This document shows, in pieces, positions 18,702-27,702 of a DNA stretch of 64,000 nt. The notes under the pieces were generated by a model. It searched no databases and had not been told where the DNA came from. It was given only the letters and a program-made list of their open reading frames with translations. The DNA is from Methylacidimicrobium sp. B4 (lineage in GTDB: Bacteria > Verrucomicrobiota > Verrucomicrobiia > Methylacidiphilales > Methylacidiphilaceae): contig NZ_CP066203.1 in assembly GCF_017310545.1 (NCBI RefSeq), positions 2,294,001 to 2,358,000 on the forward strand, given 5' to 3'. The stretch's first letter is position 1, and each line of letters starts with the position of its first letter. Made by a program: the position numbers and the translations under genes.

Positions 18702-21700
18702 ACGCAACCTCGCGCAAGACGGCTGCGCTGCTCCACTTTCTCCGAGCGACGGTTACTCTTCGGCGGGAGCGGGTCCCATCTTATCGAGACGAAGAGAAGC
18801 TTCTCTGGTTTGCGGATCTCCCTCGCAATCTGCCGCAAACGTGGAAAGACGCATGTAAATCGCCATTCCTGGCGGATAACCCGGCGGAGGTCCCCGATCG
18901 CTGGCTCGAAATTCGCAAGAAGCGCAAGCCGACGTTTCCCGCAGTGCCCAAGGAGCTGAAAGACTGGGTCTCGCAAAAATTTCAGTCTGATCCAGACAAA
19001 TATGTGGATTGGGGACTGGAGGACCTTGTTGGCCTGCTCAATCCGCAGATCACTATCCCCGTCGAAAGGAGAGTGCCAGATCCTGGCGCTCTGCGGGGAG
19101 CGGGCCGCCCACAGACTGCGAGAGTTTCGGAGGTGCGGCGCCTAGGGGATCACTGTGAGATAAAGACTGTCTGGCGCAAATACCTCCTGAATGAGTGGCG
19201 GGCTTGGGCAGAGCAGATGCGCCGCTGGCAAATCGTCCAGCGCGTTTACGAAGACGTTGACTTCATGCGTCGGCGGCTTGAGGAAGCGGAGGAGCGTTAT
19301 GAACTGCTCCTGGCGGTAGGGCTCCTGCAGTGGCGCGATTCGACTGGGGTGACCGTCAAGCGGCACTTGCTCACGGCTCCTGCTGAGATCAGCCTGGACG
19401 CAGTAAGGGGGATTCTCACAGCAGCGCCAGGTGCTTCCTTTGAGAAGTTCCGTGTTGACTTGGACATGCTCGAGCGACAAGCCCAGCCTCGGCTGGACGG
19501 CACCGACCTTGAAGATCGGTTGGAGGAACTGGATGTTCGGGCCTGGGACAAGGCCAGCGTCGCCAAGGTCCTTCGTATCATCGCTAACAAGACGAGCGGC
19601 GATAGCGAAGTCAGCGAAGACGTCTGGAGTCCACTGGAACGAGCGGATCAAAGGCTGCGAATTCTCTACGCACCCGCACTCGTCCTTCGCGAGAGGCGCC
19701 CCACGGTATACGAAGAGCTGATCGGCAATCTCCTGAACGCTTGTGAGCGGGAGCCGGCTTTTTCAACGACAGCCCCTTGGGAACGTTTCATCAGCGAGGG
19801 CGAAGCCGCGAGGAGTCCGACCGTCGGAGGAGCTGATCCCTCTGTCGATTTTGCCGACGCAAGCGACCGCCTTTACTTCCCCCGACCAACAAACGAGGAG
19901 CAACGACGGATTATCGATCGCCTTGCGGCTCACCCTTATGTGCTGGTCAAGGGACCGCCCGGAACCGGGAAGAGTTATACTATCGCCAATCTAATCTGTC
20001 ACCTCCTAGCAACGGGTGAACGTGTCCTTATCACGGCCCATGTATCGAAAGCATTGGATGTGCTGCGGAAACTGTTGCCCGAGGAGATCCGTAATCTCTG
20101 CGTCACCGCTTTCGACTCAGGCCGCGAGGACCACCGGCTTCTGGAAGATAGCGTCCGGGGCATCCTTTCCCGGAAGAACGAATGGAGGGGGGCAGAGCAA
20201 GCGCAGAGCGAGATCGATCGATGGGAGGAGAAACTCCGTCAACTCGAAGATGAGACTGCCGCAGTTGTCCGCCAACTTCGGGAATTACGAGAAGCCGAGA
20301 CTCACTCGCATACCCTCATTGGGGGATATCAGGGAACTGCTGCGCAGATTGCAAGGCAGGTCGAGAAAGAACGCGAGAGGTACGAGTGGTTTCCACCATT
20401 GCCAGACGAGCAGAGCCGCTGTCCCCTCGGGCCCGACGATATCGAGTTCCTCGCCGACGTTCACGCGGCCATGACTAACGAACATCTCAGCGAGCTCCGC
20501 CTGGAGGTCGGCACGTTTCCCCTTCCCGATCCCAGTGAGTTCGCGCAAGCGCTTCAGAGCCTTCGTGCCGCAGAAGATGAAGCTGAGTCCATGCGTGGCG
20601 CGTTATCCGATGAGTACTTGCCTGCGCTGCGAGCGGTTTGTGTCGCGAACCTCGATGCGTGCCGGAACTTTCTGAAGAATCTCGAGGCACACGCGGCGCG
20701 GGCGGAGTCCATTCTCGGTGACCCAACCCGTCAAATCGTGAAGGACTTGCTGATAGATTGGGGCCGTAATGGGGATCGATTGGAACGCGAGCTTAGGGGC
20801 CTCGTCGAGCAGATGCGCGCAGCACGGGAGCGCGCCGCTACCTTCCAGATCGACGTGCCGTCCGACATCGAGGGCGGGACGCTGTTGGCCGACACTCGGC
20901 AACGGCTTGAGCACTTTAGAAACGGCGGTCGGCGAGGCTGGGGTTTTCTTGCTCCTCGCGTCGTACGGGAAACGCGCTACATCGAGAAACGCTGCAAGGT
21001 CAATGGGAGGCCACCTCGCGAGGAGAAGTCGCTCGACGCGCTATTGGGGTTCCTCGAACTAAAGAGGCTCCTTCAGGAGTTCCAAACACGATGGCCGAGT
21101 CCGGTGGCAATTCCTCATAGCGAGCCCGCACGTGCAGTAGATCTGGTGGCGGATCTTGCTCAAGAGCTTACCCGTCTGGTGGAATACTTCAGAGCCTCTG
21201 ATCGCAACGCTCTCGATCTAGTTCCGGTTGAGAGGAGAGTGACTCTGGCCGAACCCGCTGAGCGCACAAGGTGGCGACGCGCCCTCGAAGCCGAGCTAGC
21301 CCTTCGCCTTGCACAGCAGATGAGGGCGCCAGTCGAGGAGTGGCGCGGCATAATCCGTGGGCTTGCCCATAACGCGGTGCATCCCTGCATGGCTGAGCTT
21401 GCGCAGGCCATCGAGGATCTTGACCCCGCGAGGTGGACCGCCGCGTGGCAGGCGCGGCAACGCTTGATGAAGGCGAAAGAGGACTTACGCCACTACCAGG
21501 AGCTGCTTGGTCAGCTTCGAGGGACATCTCCCGAGCTCACAAGGCGCCTGCAGTCGACCCAAGGCAATCCGGAGTGGAAGGATCGATTGCGTCAGCTCGA
21601 ACGGGCATGGGCTTGGGCCGCTGCGAGGAAGTGGCTTTGCAAGGTGGCAGACCCGGAGCATCACGAGGAGCTCACCGAAAGAGGACAGCGGCTGCAAAAG

Positions 21701-23224
21701 GATAAAGAGAAAACGCTCGAGAAGCTCGTAGCACTTAAAGCCTGGCACGCCTTCTTTCTGCGACTCGATGATCAGACGGAGCAAAATCTCACGGCTTGGA
21801 CACAGGCAATCGCACGGATCGGAAAAGGAACGGGCAAGTATGCCTATCGGCATCGGACAACAGCCCGCCAGTACCTGAAGAAGTGTCTCCCCAAGATGCC
21901 ATGTTGGATCATGCCGCTCCACAGGCTGTGGGCGACCACGGACCCGACGCCCGGAATTTTCGATACGGTGATCGTGGATGAGGCTTCGCAAGCGGGAATC
22001 GATGCCTTGGCGTTGCTTCTCCTGGCCAAGCGAATCGTCGTCGTCGGGGACGATAAGCAGAATAGCCCGGAAGGAGTGGGCGTCTCCGAAGATGACATTG
22101 CCCGTCTCGCGCGCGATCATCTTCACGACTTTCGATTCCGGGACGAATTCCGGCCTGACACAAGTCTCTACGACCATGCCGAGCGAGCTTTTGGACACCC
22201 CGTCTCCCTTCGCGAGCATTTTCGCTGCGTGCCCGAGATTATTCGCTTCAGCAACGATCTCTGTTACACAGATGCCCCCTTGGTCCCCTTGCGACAGCCG
22301 CCTCCCAATCGATTGGAACCGCTGCAATCTCACTTTGTGCCGCAAGGCGTCTGCGAAGGCAGTGGGGAGCGTATCCTTAACCGTGCGGAGGCAGAGGCAA
22401 TCGTGGAGAGAATTCGCGCGTGTATCGATGATGACACCTATGACGAGAAGACCATGGGGGTGATCGTCCTGCAGGGACACGCCCAAGTGGATCTCATTGA
22501 AAAGAAACTAGCCGAGGCCCTTGAGTCCGATGTTCGTGAGAAGAGAAAACTGCGCTGCGGAGTGCCTGCTTCCTTCCAAGGAGATCAGAGGGATGTGATT
22601 TTTTTGTCGCTGATCGTCTCCCCTGATCATCGGTTTAGGGCATTGACGGAAATCGGAGCTCAGCGGCGCTTCAACGTCGCCATGAGCCGGGCGCGAGATC
22701 AGGTGTGGCTTTTCCATAGCGTCCAGCTGCATGACCTCAGTCGTGAAGATCTGCGCTGGCGCCTCTTGCAATTTTTTTCGAGCCCCGAGCAGATCCAGCC
22801 GGTCTATCAGGAGCTCGAGCGACTCGAGCACGAAGCACTACGGACCCATAGACGACCAGGCAGCCAGCCGGACCCATACGAAAGTTGGTTCGAAGTCGAT
22901 GTCGCCTTAGAGCTGCTTCGTAAGAATTATAGGGTTCATCCACAGTATGAAGTCGCGGGCTACCGCATTGATCTTGTGGTCGAGGGATTGTCCAATCGGC
23001 TCGCCGTGGAGTGTGACGGTGACGCTTGGCATGGGCCCGAGAGATGTGAATCCGACATGGCGAGGCAGCGGCAGCTTGAGCGGGCAGGATGGAAGTTCGT
23101 GCGTGTTCGGGAGTCGGAGTGGTATGCCGATCGAAATCGCACGGTATGCCTCCTTGAACGTGAATTGCAAAGGATCGGTATTCGGCCGGTTCGAGAAGAA
23201 GTTGGGCAAGAGGAAGTAGAATAA
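18698..23224 (+). CDS. large SF1 helicase with C-terminal Vsr/DUF559-like nuclease (Hhe-like defence protein)
   Basis: A 1508-residue single-chain protein. Residues 1-390 are mainly helical and not recognised. An SF1 (Upf1/DNA2-like) helicase follows: Walker A GPPGTGKS (about 419), a long helical insertion (500-1050), VDEAS (about 1093), VVVGDDKQ, REHFRC and motif VI QRRFNVAMSRAR (about 1321). The last 110 residues form a PD-(D/E)xK nuclease of the Vsr/DUF559 type, with YRIDLVVEG and LAVECDGDAWH. This layout matches the Hhe (helicase-Vsr) anti-phage proteins, though the N-terminal domain cannot be matched. The GTG start has GGAGGAAC upstream and overlaps the preceding stop. Likely role: nucleic-acid cleavage in phage defence. 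Confidence 0.8.
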   Translation: MNATSRKTAALLHFLRATVTLRRERVPSYRDEEKLLWFADLPRNLPQTWKDACKSPFLADNPAEVPDRWLEIRKKRKPTFPAVPKELKDWVSQKFQSDPDKYVDWGLEDLVGLLNPQITIPVERRVPDPGALRGAGRPQTARVSEVRRLGDHCEIKTVWRKYLLNEWRAWAEQMRRWQIVQRVYEDVDFMRRRLEEAEERYELLLAVGLLQWRDSTGVTVKRHLLTAPAEISLDAVRGILTAAPGASFEKFRVDLDMLERQAQPRLDGTDLEDRLEELDVRAWDKASVAKVLRIIANKTSGDSEVSEDVWSPLERADQRLRILYAPALVLRERRPTVYEELIGNLLNACEREPAFSTTAPWERFISEGEAARSPTVGGADPSVDFADASDRLYFPRPTNEEQRRIIDRLAAHPYVLVKGPPGTGKSYTIANLICHLLATGERVLITAHVSKALDVLRKLLPEEIRNLCVTAFDSGREDHRLLEDSVRGILSRKNEWRGAEQAQSEIDRWEEKLRQLEDETAAVVRQLRELREAETHSHTLIGGYQGTAAQIARQVEKERERYEWFPPLPDEQSRCPLGPDDIEFLADVHAAMTNEHLSELRLEVGTFPLPDPSEFAQALQSLRAAEDEAESMRGALSDEYLPALRAVCVANLDACRNFLKNLEAHAARAESILGDPTRQIVKDLLIDWGRNGDRLERELRGLVEQMRAARERAATFQIDVPSDIEGGTLLADTRQRLEHFRNGGRRGWGFLAPRVVRETRYIEKRCKVNGRPPREEKSLDALLGFLELKRLLQEFQTRWPSPVAIPHSEPARAVDLVADLAQELTRLVEYFRASDRNALDLVPVERRVTLAEPAERTRWRRALEAELALRLAQQMRAPVEEWRGIIRGLAHNAVHPCMAELAQAIEDLDPARWTAAWQARQRLMKAKEDLRHYQELLGQLRGTSPELTRRLQSTQGNPEWKDRLRQLERAWAWAAARKWLCKVADPEHHEELTERGQRLQKDKEKTLEKLVALKAWHAFFLRLDDQTEQNLTAWTQAIARIGKGTGKYAYRHRTTARQYLKKCLPKMPCWIMPLHRLWATTDPTPGIFDTVIVDEASQAGIDALALLLLAKRIVVVGDDKQNSPEGVGVSEDDIARLARDHLHDFRFRDEFRPDTSLYDHAERAFGHPVSLREHFRCVPEIIRFSNDLCYTDAPLVPLRQPPPNRLEPLQSHFVPQGVCEGSGERILNRAEAEAIVERIRACIDDDTYDEKTMGVIVLQGHAQVDLIEKKLAEALESDVREKRKLRCGVPASFQGDQRDVIFLSLIVSPDHRFRALTEIGAQRRFNVAMSRARDQVWLFHSVQLHDLSREDLRWRLLQFFSSPEQIQPVYQELERLEHEALRTHRRPGSQPDPYESWFEVDVALELLRKNYRVHPQYEVAGYRIDLVVEGLSNRLAVECDGDAWHGPERCESDMARQRQLERAGWKFVRVRESEWYADRNRTVCLLERELQRIGIRPVREEVGQEEVE

Positions 23225-23264
23225 CTAACGGCCAGCGCTTAAGCAAAAACGGGGCTGCTTGGGC

Positions 23265-23522
23265 ATGAGCACGAGGAAGGAGAACGGCAGGGGCTTCGCG
23301 AACCGGAAGAGAAGGATCCGAACGAGATGGGAGACGATCCGTGGCCCGTGGTCAGCCGATCTTTTGGACAATCTTCGGATCGCGGCCATCGACGCGCTGA
23401 ACGGTGCGGGATTCGACTTCACCCCTCGTAAGTCGAACCGGAAGGAGGCCGAGGCACCCCCTTTCATGGAAATTGTGGCAGGTCTCCTGGAGCGGAAGCA
23501 GGAGGTCCTAGTGAGCATCTAG
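23265..23522 (+). CDS. hypothetical small basic protein between the helicase and DUF3800 genes
   Basis: An 85-residue frame rich in Arg and Lys at the N-terminus, ending in the amphipathic ADLLDNLRIAAIDALNGAGF and FMEIVAGLLERK. It is not recognised. It lies in the same direction between the Hhe-like gene and the DUF3800 gene, 40 bases after the former. The ribosome binding site is weak, so it may be non-coding. If real it could be a DNA-binding regulator of the island. Confidence 0.35.
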   Translation: MSTRKENGRGFANRKRRIRTRWETIRGPWSADLLDNLRIAAIDALNGAGFDFTPRKSNRKEAEAPPFMEIVAGLLERKQEVLVSI

Positions 23523-23566
23523 CAGCAAGCACAGCGTATCAGCAATAATAGTCAGGAGCCGAAAAC

Positions 23567-24337
23567 ATGTTTCTTGTGTTCGTGGACGAGTGCGGTTACG
23601 AGGAGAATTGGCAAACTGAAAGCAACATCAGAAATCAGCCTGTGCATGTTGTCGCTGCTGCTGCTATCGACTCGAATGAACTCGAGCGGATCTACACGAA
23701 AATTCGTAGCTCGGTTAGAGCCTGCGACCTTCCACACACCAATGCTGATTTGCTTGGGATGGGTGAAGAGATTAAGGCAGCTCCGCTGGACCGAGGGAAG
23801 GGATTTTGGGGAAAGCACACAAAATGCAAGAACCAAGTCCGCCAGAGCTACCTCGATCATAGGGAAGTAACCTACTTCGTAGTGTGTGTCGACAAAGCTC
23901 GCCATAAGGCCAAGTATAAGGAACCCAAGGATCCGGCATATTACGGTCTGAAATTGTTTCTCGAGCGGGTGCAGGGATTTGCGGAGGATATGCGTATTCA
24001 GGCGTTCGTACTGATCGATATCAACAAGCGGGACGAACCAAAACAGCGGAACGAGGTTACGAATCTAGTTCTCGAAGGATCGTCTGGGCAGGGTTCAGAC
24101 AAGTTCTATGGGATGATATACCAGTGGAAACTCAAAATCACAAATGTTCTGGAGATCCATTTTGTCGACAGTAAATATTCCCTTGGCCTTCAGATCGCAG
24201 ATTTCGTTGCGCGATGCGCCTACTCATGGTGGAAGTCCGGCGAGAAGCAAGATCACCCAGGGTGGAGCTTGATAGAGCATCGGCTTTATAAATACCCCGA
24301 CCACCGCGGGTGGGGGTATAAGGAAGTTCCATCATAA
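23567..24337 (+). CDS. DUF3800 domain protein
   Basis: A 256-residue DUF3800 protein. The family has a predicted RNase H-like fold and starts with a hydrophobic strand and acidic residue; here FLVFVDECG at 2-10. Other matching parts are FVLIDINKRDE, EIHFVDSKYSLGLQIADFVARCAY, where the second aspartate and QIAD motif sit. The family is common in defence islands but its activity is not established. CAGGAGCC precedes the ATG at good spacing. It follows the Hhe-like gene and is followed at once by an ISL3 remnant. Confidence 0.8.
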   Translation: MFLVFVDECGYEENWQTESNIRNQPVHVVAAAAIDSNELERIYTKIRSSVRACDLPHTNADLLGMGEEIKAAPLDRGKGFWGKHTKCKNQVRQSYLDHREVTYFVVCVDKARHKAKYKEPKDPAYYGLKLFLERVQGFAEDMRIQAFVLIDINKRDEPKQRNEVTNLVLEGSSGQGSDKFYGMIYQWKLKITNVLEIHFVDSKYSLGLQIADFVARCAYSWWKSGEKQDHPGWSLIEHRLYKYPDHRGWGYKEVPS

Positions 24338-24342
24338 GAACA

Positions 24343-24740
24343 TGGCCTCTTCGCTGTTTCACGTGGGTAGAGCGGGAAGATCGAGGCGCAACTTTCCGGC
24401 TTTGAGGAACGCGGCAATTCTCAGGTAGCGGAAGCTTCGGAAGCCTCTGGCCATCCTTTTGGCAAGCTGGATCCGCCCCTGGATCGCTTCGATGGTTCCG
24501 TTGGTGATCCGGCTCCGGAGAAAGGCGATGATTCCCCCCAGGTGCTCTTGGATGGCTTTGGAGAGTCTTCGGAAGGGGCAAGCCGACTGCGATCCGCCCA
24601 CTGGAACCACCAGCGGAGCTCTTGGCGATCCTTCGGGGAGAAGATCTCTGGGAGAGCCTCCTTTCCTTTCAGGCAGGAAGAGCCGCTTCGCTGCATTGGC
24701 AACGATCGTCACGTAACGGTAACCCTGCTCGCTTCAGGCA
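24343..24740 (-). mobile_element. truncated ISL3-type element with a 336-base internal deletion
   Basis: This sequence is closely similar to the left (transposase 3') end of the ISL3 element at 30943-32353, starting at the same terminal TCTTCGCTGTTTC. At 24653-24661 the similarity jumps from position 31251 to 31587 of the full element. Both breakpoints carry the 9-mer AGAGCCTCC, so 336 bases were lost between direct repeats. The remaining transposase reading shows at least two compensating frameshifts and ends at about 24740. It is dead. Confidence 0.85.
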
Positions 24741-25453
24741 CGTTGGCGTCTTCCAGTCTTCTCGAGTAGAGCGTGCGCCGCAAGCAGAACGGCTACAATG
24801 GCGCTCGTGCATTTATGGTTATGGATGTGAAGGCGCCGGACCGTAAGACATGCTTCCCCTCTCTCTCCATTGGCAATCCGGCGGGATCCATCAGCCTCGA
24901 GGAGGAAGAGGAGGTCATCTGGGCGGACATCGTGGCGGTTGGGAAGGATCGGCAGACCAAGTACCGACCTACGGGGCGGTCGCGGTCGAGCAGGTCATCT
25001 AGGGATTGGGGCGAGGATTCCATCCCATGCTCGGAAGATTCTGCTCAGGGCTCTCCGGGCCGCCTTGGCCGCCAATCTGGTGATCTTCTCCAAGGCTGAG
25101 TAGATTTTTCCTGGGCTGCCCGTGAGGAGCTATGCCTTCGCCGTCGGACATGGGAGAGATCACGGAGGAGACCCGCCCCGAGGCCAACAAGGGCGGAGCT
25201 CCAGGAAGCTTGGAGTCCCCAGACGGTGATCGCAAGCCGCTCAAGCCATTGCTGGGGCGACGGAAGACGTTCTGCCGCGATTGCTTGGCGCGCTACGGCG
25301 GCACATATTGGCGAGATGGAGAAGCGGGTCCCAATCCAGAATCCGCCGATCCGCCTCGACCACGTCAAGCGCGAGATCGTAGCGGCACACCCTTGCGATT
25401 CCGGCCGAGGCGGTCGATCTCGCTGGCAAGTCAGAATCCCGGCGGAGAGCGGA
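24741..25453. other. degenerate region without a confident gene
   Basis: Both strands hold protein-like scraps (for example a + strand stretch near 24890-24990 containing EEEEEVIWADIV, and a - strand stretch near 25140-25280) but no frame with a start, ribosome binding site and recognisable domain. It is best read as decayed DNA between an ISL3 remnant and the TIGR04255 pseudogene. Confidence 0.4.
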
Positions 25454-25836
25454 ATGCCCAGAAAAGAACTGAAGAACAAACCCCTCGTCGAAGTCATCCT
25501 GGAGCTGAGGTGGATCCTACCGGCTGCGGGGATGGGAGGAGACCCGGATTACCATCTCTTGCTTGGCCGATTCTCGGAAAGGGTGGAGAGCGCATATCCG
25601 TTCCATGAGATGCTGCCGACTGCCCAGATTCCCGATGCGATGGCTATACAGGTGGTGCAGCACCGTTTTAGGACAGGGAAGGACCGATGGCCTCTGGTAC
25701 AGATGGGCGGCGCGACCGTACACCATCCATCCCTGACGGGTTCTCGCGGTGGCTGGACAAGGCGCACGATCTGACCGACGACTGGTTCTTCAAGCTGATC
25801 GAGGGCGAACTTGAGAGCACATTCTCTGCTGAGTAG
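25454..25836 (+). pseudogene. TIGR04255-type protein, internally deleted and frameshifted
   Basis: The first 80 residues are a good match in style to TIGR04255 proteins: NKPLVEVILELRW, a DPDYHLLLGRF stretch, LPTAQIPDAMA and VQHRFRTGKDRWPLVQ. GGAGAGCGG precedes the ATG. The family is normally about 260 residues, but here the middle is missing and the reading resumes in another frame at about 25742 with FSRWLDKAHDLTDDWFFKLI, the usual C-terminal end, stopping at 25836. It is therefore a pseudogene with an internal deletion plus frameshift. The family's function is unknown. Confidence 0.65.
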
Positions 25837-25974
25837 CGAGCTGGCCACCATCGATGTCCAAACGGGCTCGACGGGCATGGACACGTCGGCGTCCGGTGCC
25901 TGGAGAGAAGGCTCTGTCGAGCGGCCGGAGATGTCCTGCGTGACGAGCTGGCTGCCCCCCAAGGCTGGGCCTGG

Positions 25975-26300
25975 CCCGCGACGCCAAGGATCCCGCCAAG
26001 GCGCGCCGGATCCGGCGGAGCAACCTTGGGCGGAGGAAGCTGGCGCGTCGGCTATCCAGGGTTCGGGCGGAGGTGGAGGGGCGGGTCAACACGGCGGTCC
26101 GGGAGTTTCTTGGGGAGCGGAGGCCGTCGGTCTTCGCCAGGGAGATTCTGGATTTGCGTGGCAAGGCCAAGAGACTGGAGATGTCCCGGCGGATCATCCA
26201 GATGCGCGTCGGCGCATCAAAACCGCCCGGTCAACCGGAGAGCGAAACGGCCATGGCAATCCGGGCCCAGCCGGTCAAAACCGTGACGAAAAGGATGCGC
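25975..26300 (+). pseudogene. fragment of a TnpB/OrfB-like protein
   Basis: A Lys/Arg-rich stretch reading RIRRSNLGRRKLARRLSRVR, then a VNTAVREFLGERRPSVFAREILDL strand and RGKAKRLEMSRRI resembles the central RuvC-like part of IS605/IS607 TnpB proteins. The beginning and the end are missing and downstream sequence in frame is not protein-like. It is a scrap of a transposon-associated nuclease if the identification is right; the similarity is by eye only. It is not near the IS607-type recombinase at 63 kb. Confidence 0.4.
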
Positions 26301-26586
26301 TCACCATCCATAGACATGTTTGGGCACATTTTTAGGAGCAGACCGCTTCTAGGCTGGCTGGGAACGGACGCCCGGCGCTCATCACCGGGACGCTCGGGCA
26401 ACCGTCGGCGGAAGGCTGGTAACCACGGACGCGAACCGGATCAAGGGTGATCCAGCCTGGACTTCCTGGCCGCAGCGGCCCGCGAGGCAATCTCGATCTC
26501 CGCGGAGGCCTTCTTGAGCGCCTTGTCCGGCGGCAGTCCGCGGGCGCACCAGCGCAGCTTCTTCCTTCCGCAATGACGGCGATGAA

Positions 26587-26838
26587 TCAGTTGGCTAGCG
26601 CATCGCCCTTCACCGGAGCCTTGCCCTTGCCCGTTCGGCAAAGGATGTCGAGCGCCCTGGGGATGTCGGCGCGAGCCGCACGTTCCGCGAAATAGGCCTC
26701 CGTGCGCAGGGCCGAGAGTTTCTCGGCCACCGCCACGTTGATGAACTGGTTGATCGCCACCCCTTCCGTTTCGGCCACCTTGCGCACCTCGTCCATCAGC
26801 GAGGCCTGAAGCCGCAGCGCGAAATTGCTCTTCCTCAT
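26587..26838 (-). CDS. ribbon-helix-helix antitoxin
   Basis: An 83-residue protein starting with the strand NFALRLQASLM and a helix-turn-helix-like DEVRKVAETEGVAINQFINVAVAEK, the pattern of HicB/CopG-type ribbon-helix-helix antitoxins. The N-terminal dimeric ribbon binds DNA and the C-terminal tail usually wraps the toxin. The start overlaps the stop of the PIN toxin gene as ATGA, so toxin is first and antitoxin second, the reverse of the common order. It would neutralise the PIN protein and repress the shared promoter. Confidence 0.78.
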   Translation of the reverse strand: MRKSNFALRLQASLMDEVRKVAETEGVAINQFINVAVAEKLSALRTEAYFAERAARADIPRALDILCRTGKGKAPVKGDALAN

Positions 26839-27263
26839 CTTTTAACCTCCAATGCTTTCCATGCCTCGCCTGGAGCGAGGACCTTGATCCCAAAATTCCC
26901 CGCGGCTTCCCGGAAGTCGCGAAGATTGAACGTCACGATGGCATCAGCCCTGCCGTTCGTTGCTGCCTCCAGCACCATGTCGTCGTCCGGATCGCGCAGC
27001 GTCGGCCGCCACAGAAACGCCAGTCGCACCGGCTCGGCCACCGCCGCCACGGCGTCCAGCAACGCAGTAACCTCGTCCACCGACAGCCCGGATGCCTCCA
27101 GATGCTCAGATCGCGTCATGACCGCCTGATACTCGATCATCAGCGGCATCGAGGCGAGCAGCGTGAAGCGCCGTTCCAACGCCGCAACCAGCAGGCGGCG
27201 GGATGCTCCCGCGTCGCTGCGAACGGCGGCGACCATGGTCGCGGTGTCAAGGATCAGCCTCAT
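26835..27263 (-). CDS. PIN-domain toxin (COG1569-like)
   Basis: A 142-residue PIN-domain ribonuclease. The first acidic residue is in ILDTATMV (D6), a central MIEYQAVMTR holds the conserved glutamate, and DPDDDMVLEAATNGRADAIVTFN gives the remaining acids, as in the PIN toxins grouped in COG1569. Such proteins cleave RNA when freed from antitoxin. It is the first gene of a two-gene operon with the ribbon-helix-helix gene, with a promoter and inverted repeat directly upstream. Confidence 0.82.
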   Translation of the reverse strand: MRLILDTATMVAAVRSDAGASRRLLVAALERRFTLLASMPLMIEYQAVMTRSEHLEASGLSVDEVTALLDAVAAVAEPVRLAFLWRPTLRDPDDDMVLEAATNGRADAIVTFNLRDFREAAGNFGIKVLAPGEAWKALEVKR

Positions 27264-27287
27264 GGAGACATGATGGGATCAATGACA

Positions 27288-27317
27288 ACATATTACATGC
27301 GATATGTGCAAGACCAA
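27288..27317 (-). promoter_or_regulatory. promoter with overlapping inverted repeat for the RHH/PIN module
   Basis: On the minus strand TTGGTC (27312-27317) and TAATAT (27290-27295) are spaced by 16 bases. An inverted repeat ACATAT/ATATGT (27288-27293 and 27302-27307) covers the -10, the expected position for an antitoxin operator. Confidence 0.45.
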
Positions 27318-27339
27318 CCGCAAGGCTGGCGTGGATGAA

Positions 27340-27702
27340 CCGCCATTTCTCACCAGCGCGAGGTTTCACGAAAGAAAGGGAGGCCCGCGTCGATTGAGAG
27401 GGTGTTCGGCAGGGAAAGGCTCTTCGCGAGCGGGGATCGAGCAAGAGTTCTCCTCAATTGGGCCGAATGCGAGCTCTGTAAAGGATAGAAGCTCGCTTCG
27501 GGAGCAAGGCTCCGCCCGAGGGGATCTCCTGGTGAACGGGGAAGCACTCTGACCAGCGTGCCGATCTTGAAGAGCTTGAGCCAGAGGGTGTCAATCCGGG
27601 CGTTGGCCCACTCCGTTCCTACCGGCGAAAGGTGGCCTTCCCTTTACTCTTTTGAAGGCCTTCTTGCTTCCGCCCACGGTTGGCCTTCGTGAGAAATGGC
27701 GG
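27340..27702 (-). mobile_element. 363-bp internally deleted IS1380 derivative (MITE-like)
   Basis: Both ends carry the 14-bp inverted repeat CCGCCATTTCTCAC of the IS1380 element at 42851-46467. Reading the minus strand, about 85 bases match that element's left end; they are joined to its transposase 3' end (around AAGATCGGCACGCTGG) and its whole right end. Everything between is lost, leaving a non-autonomous copy. CTAG follows at 27703-27706 but TGAA precedes, so no target duplication remains. Confidence 0.8.

Noticed and set aside
26441-26580. Minus-strand scrap downstream of the RHH antitoxin (GLPPDKALKKASAEIEIASRA)
   Set aside because: It looks coding but has no start and no recognised family, so it was not listed as a gene.
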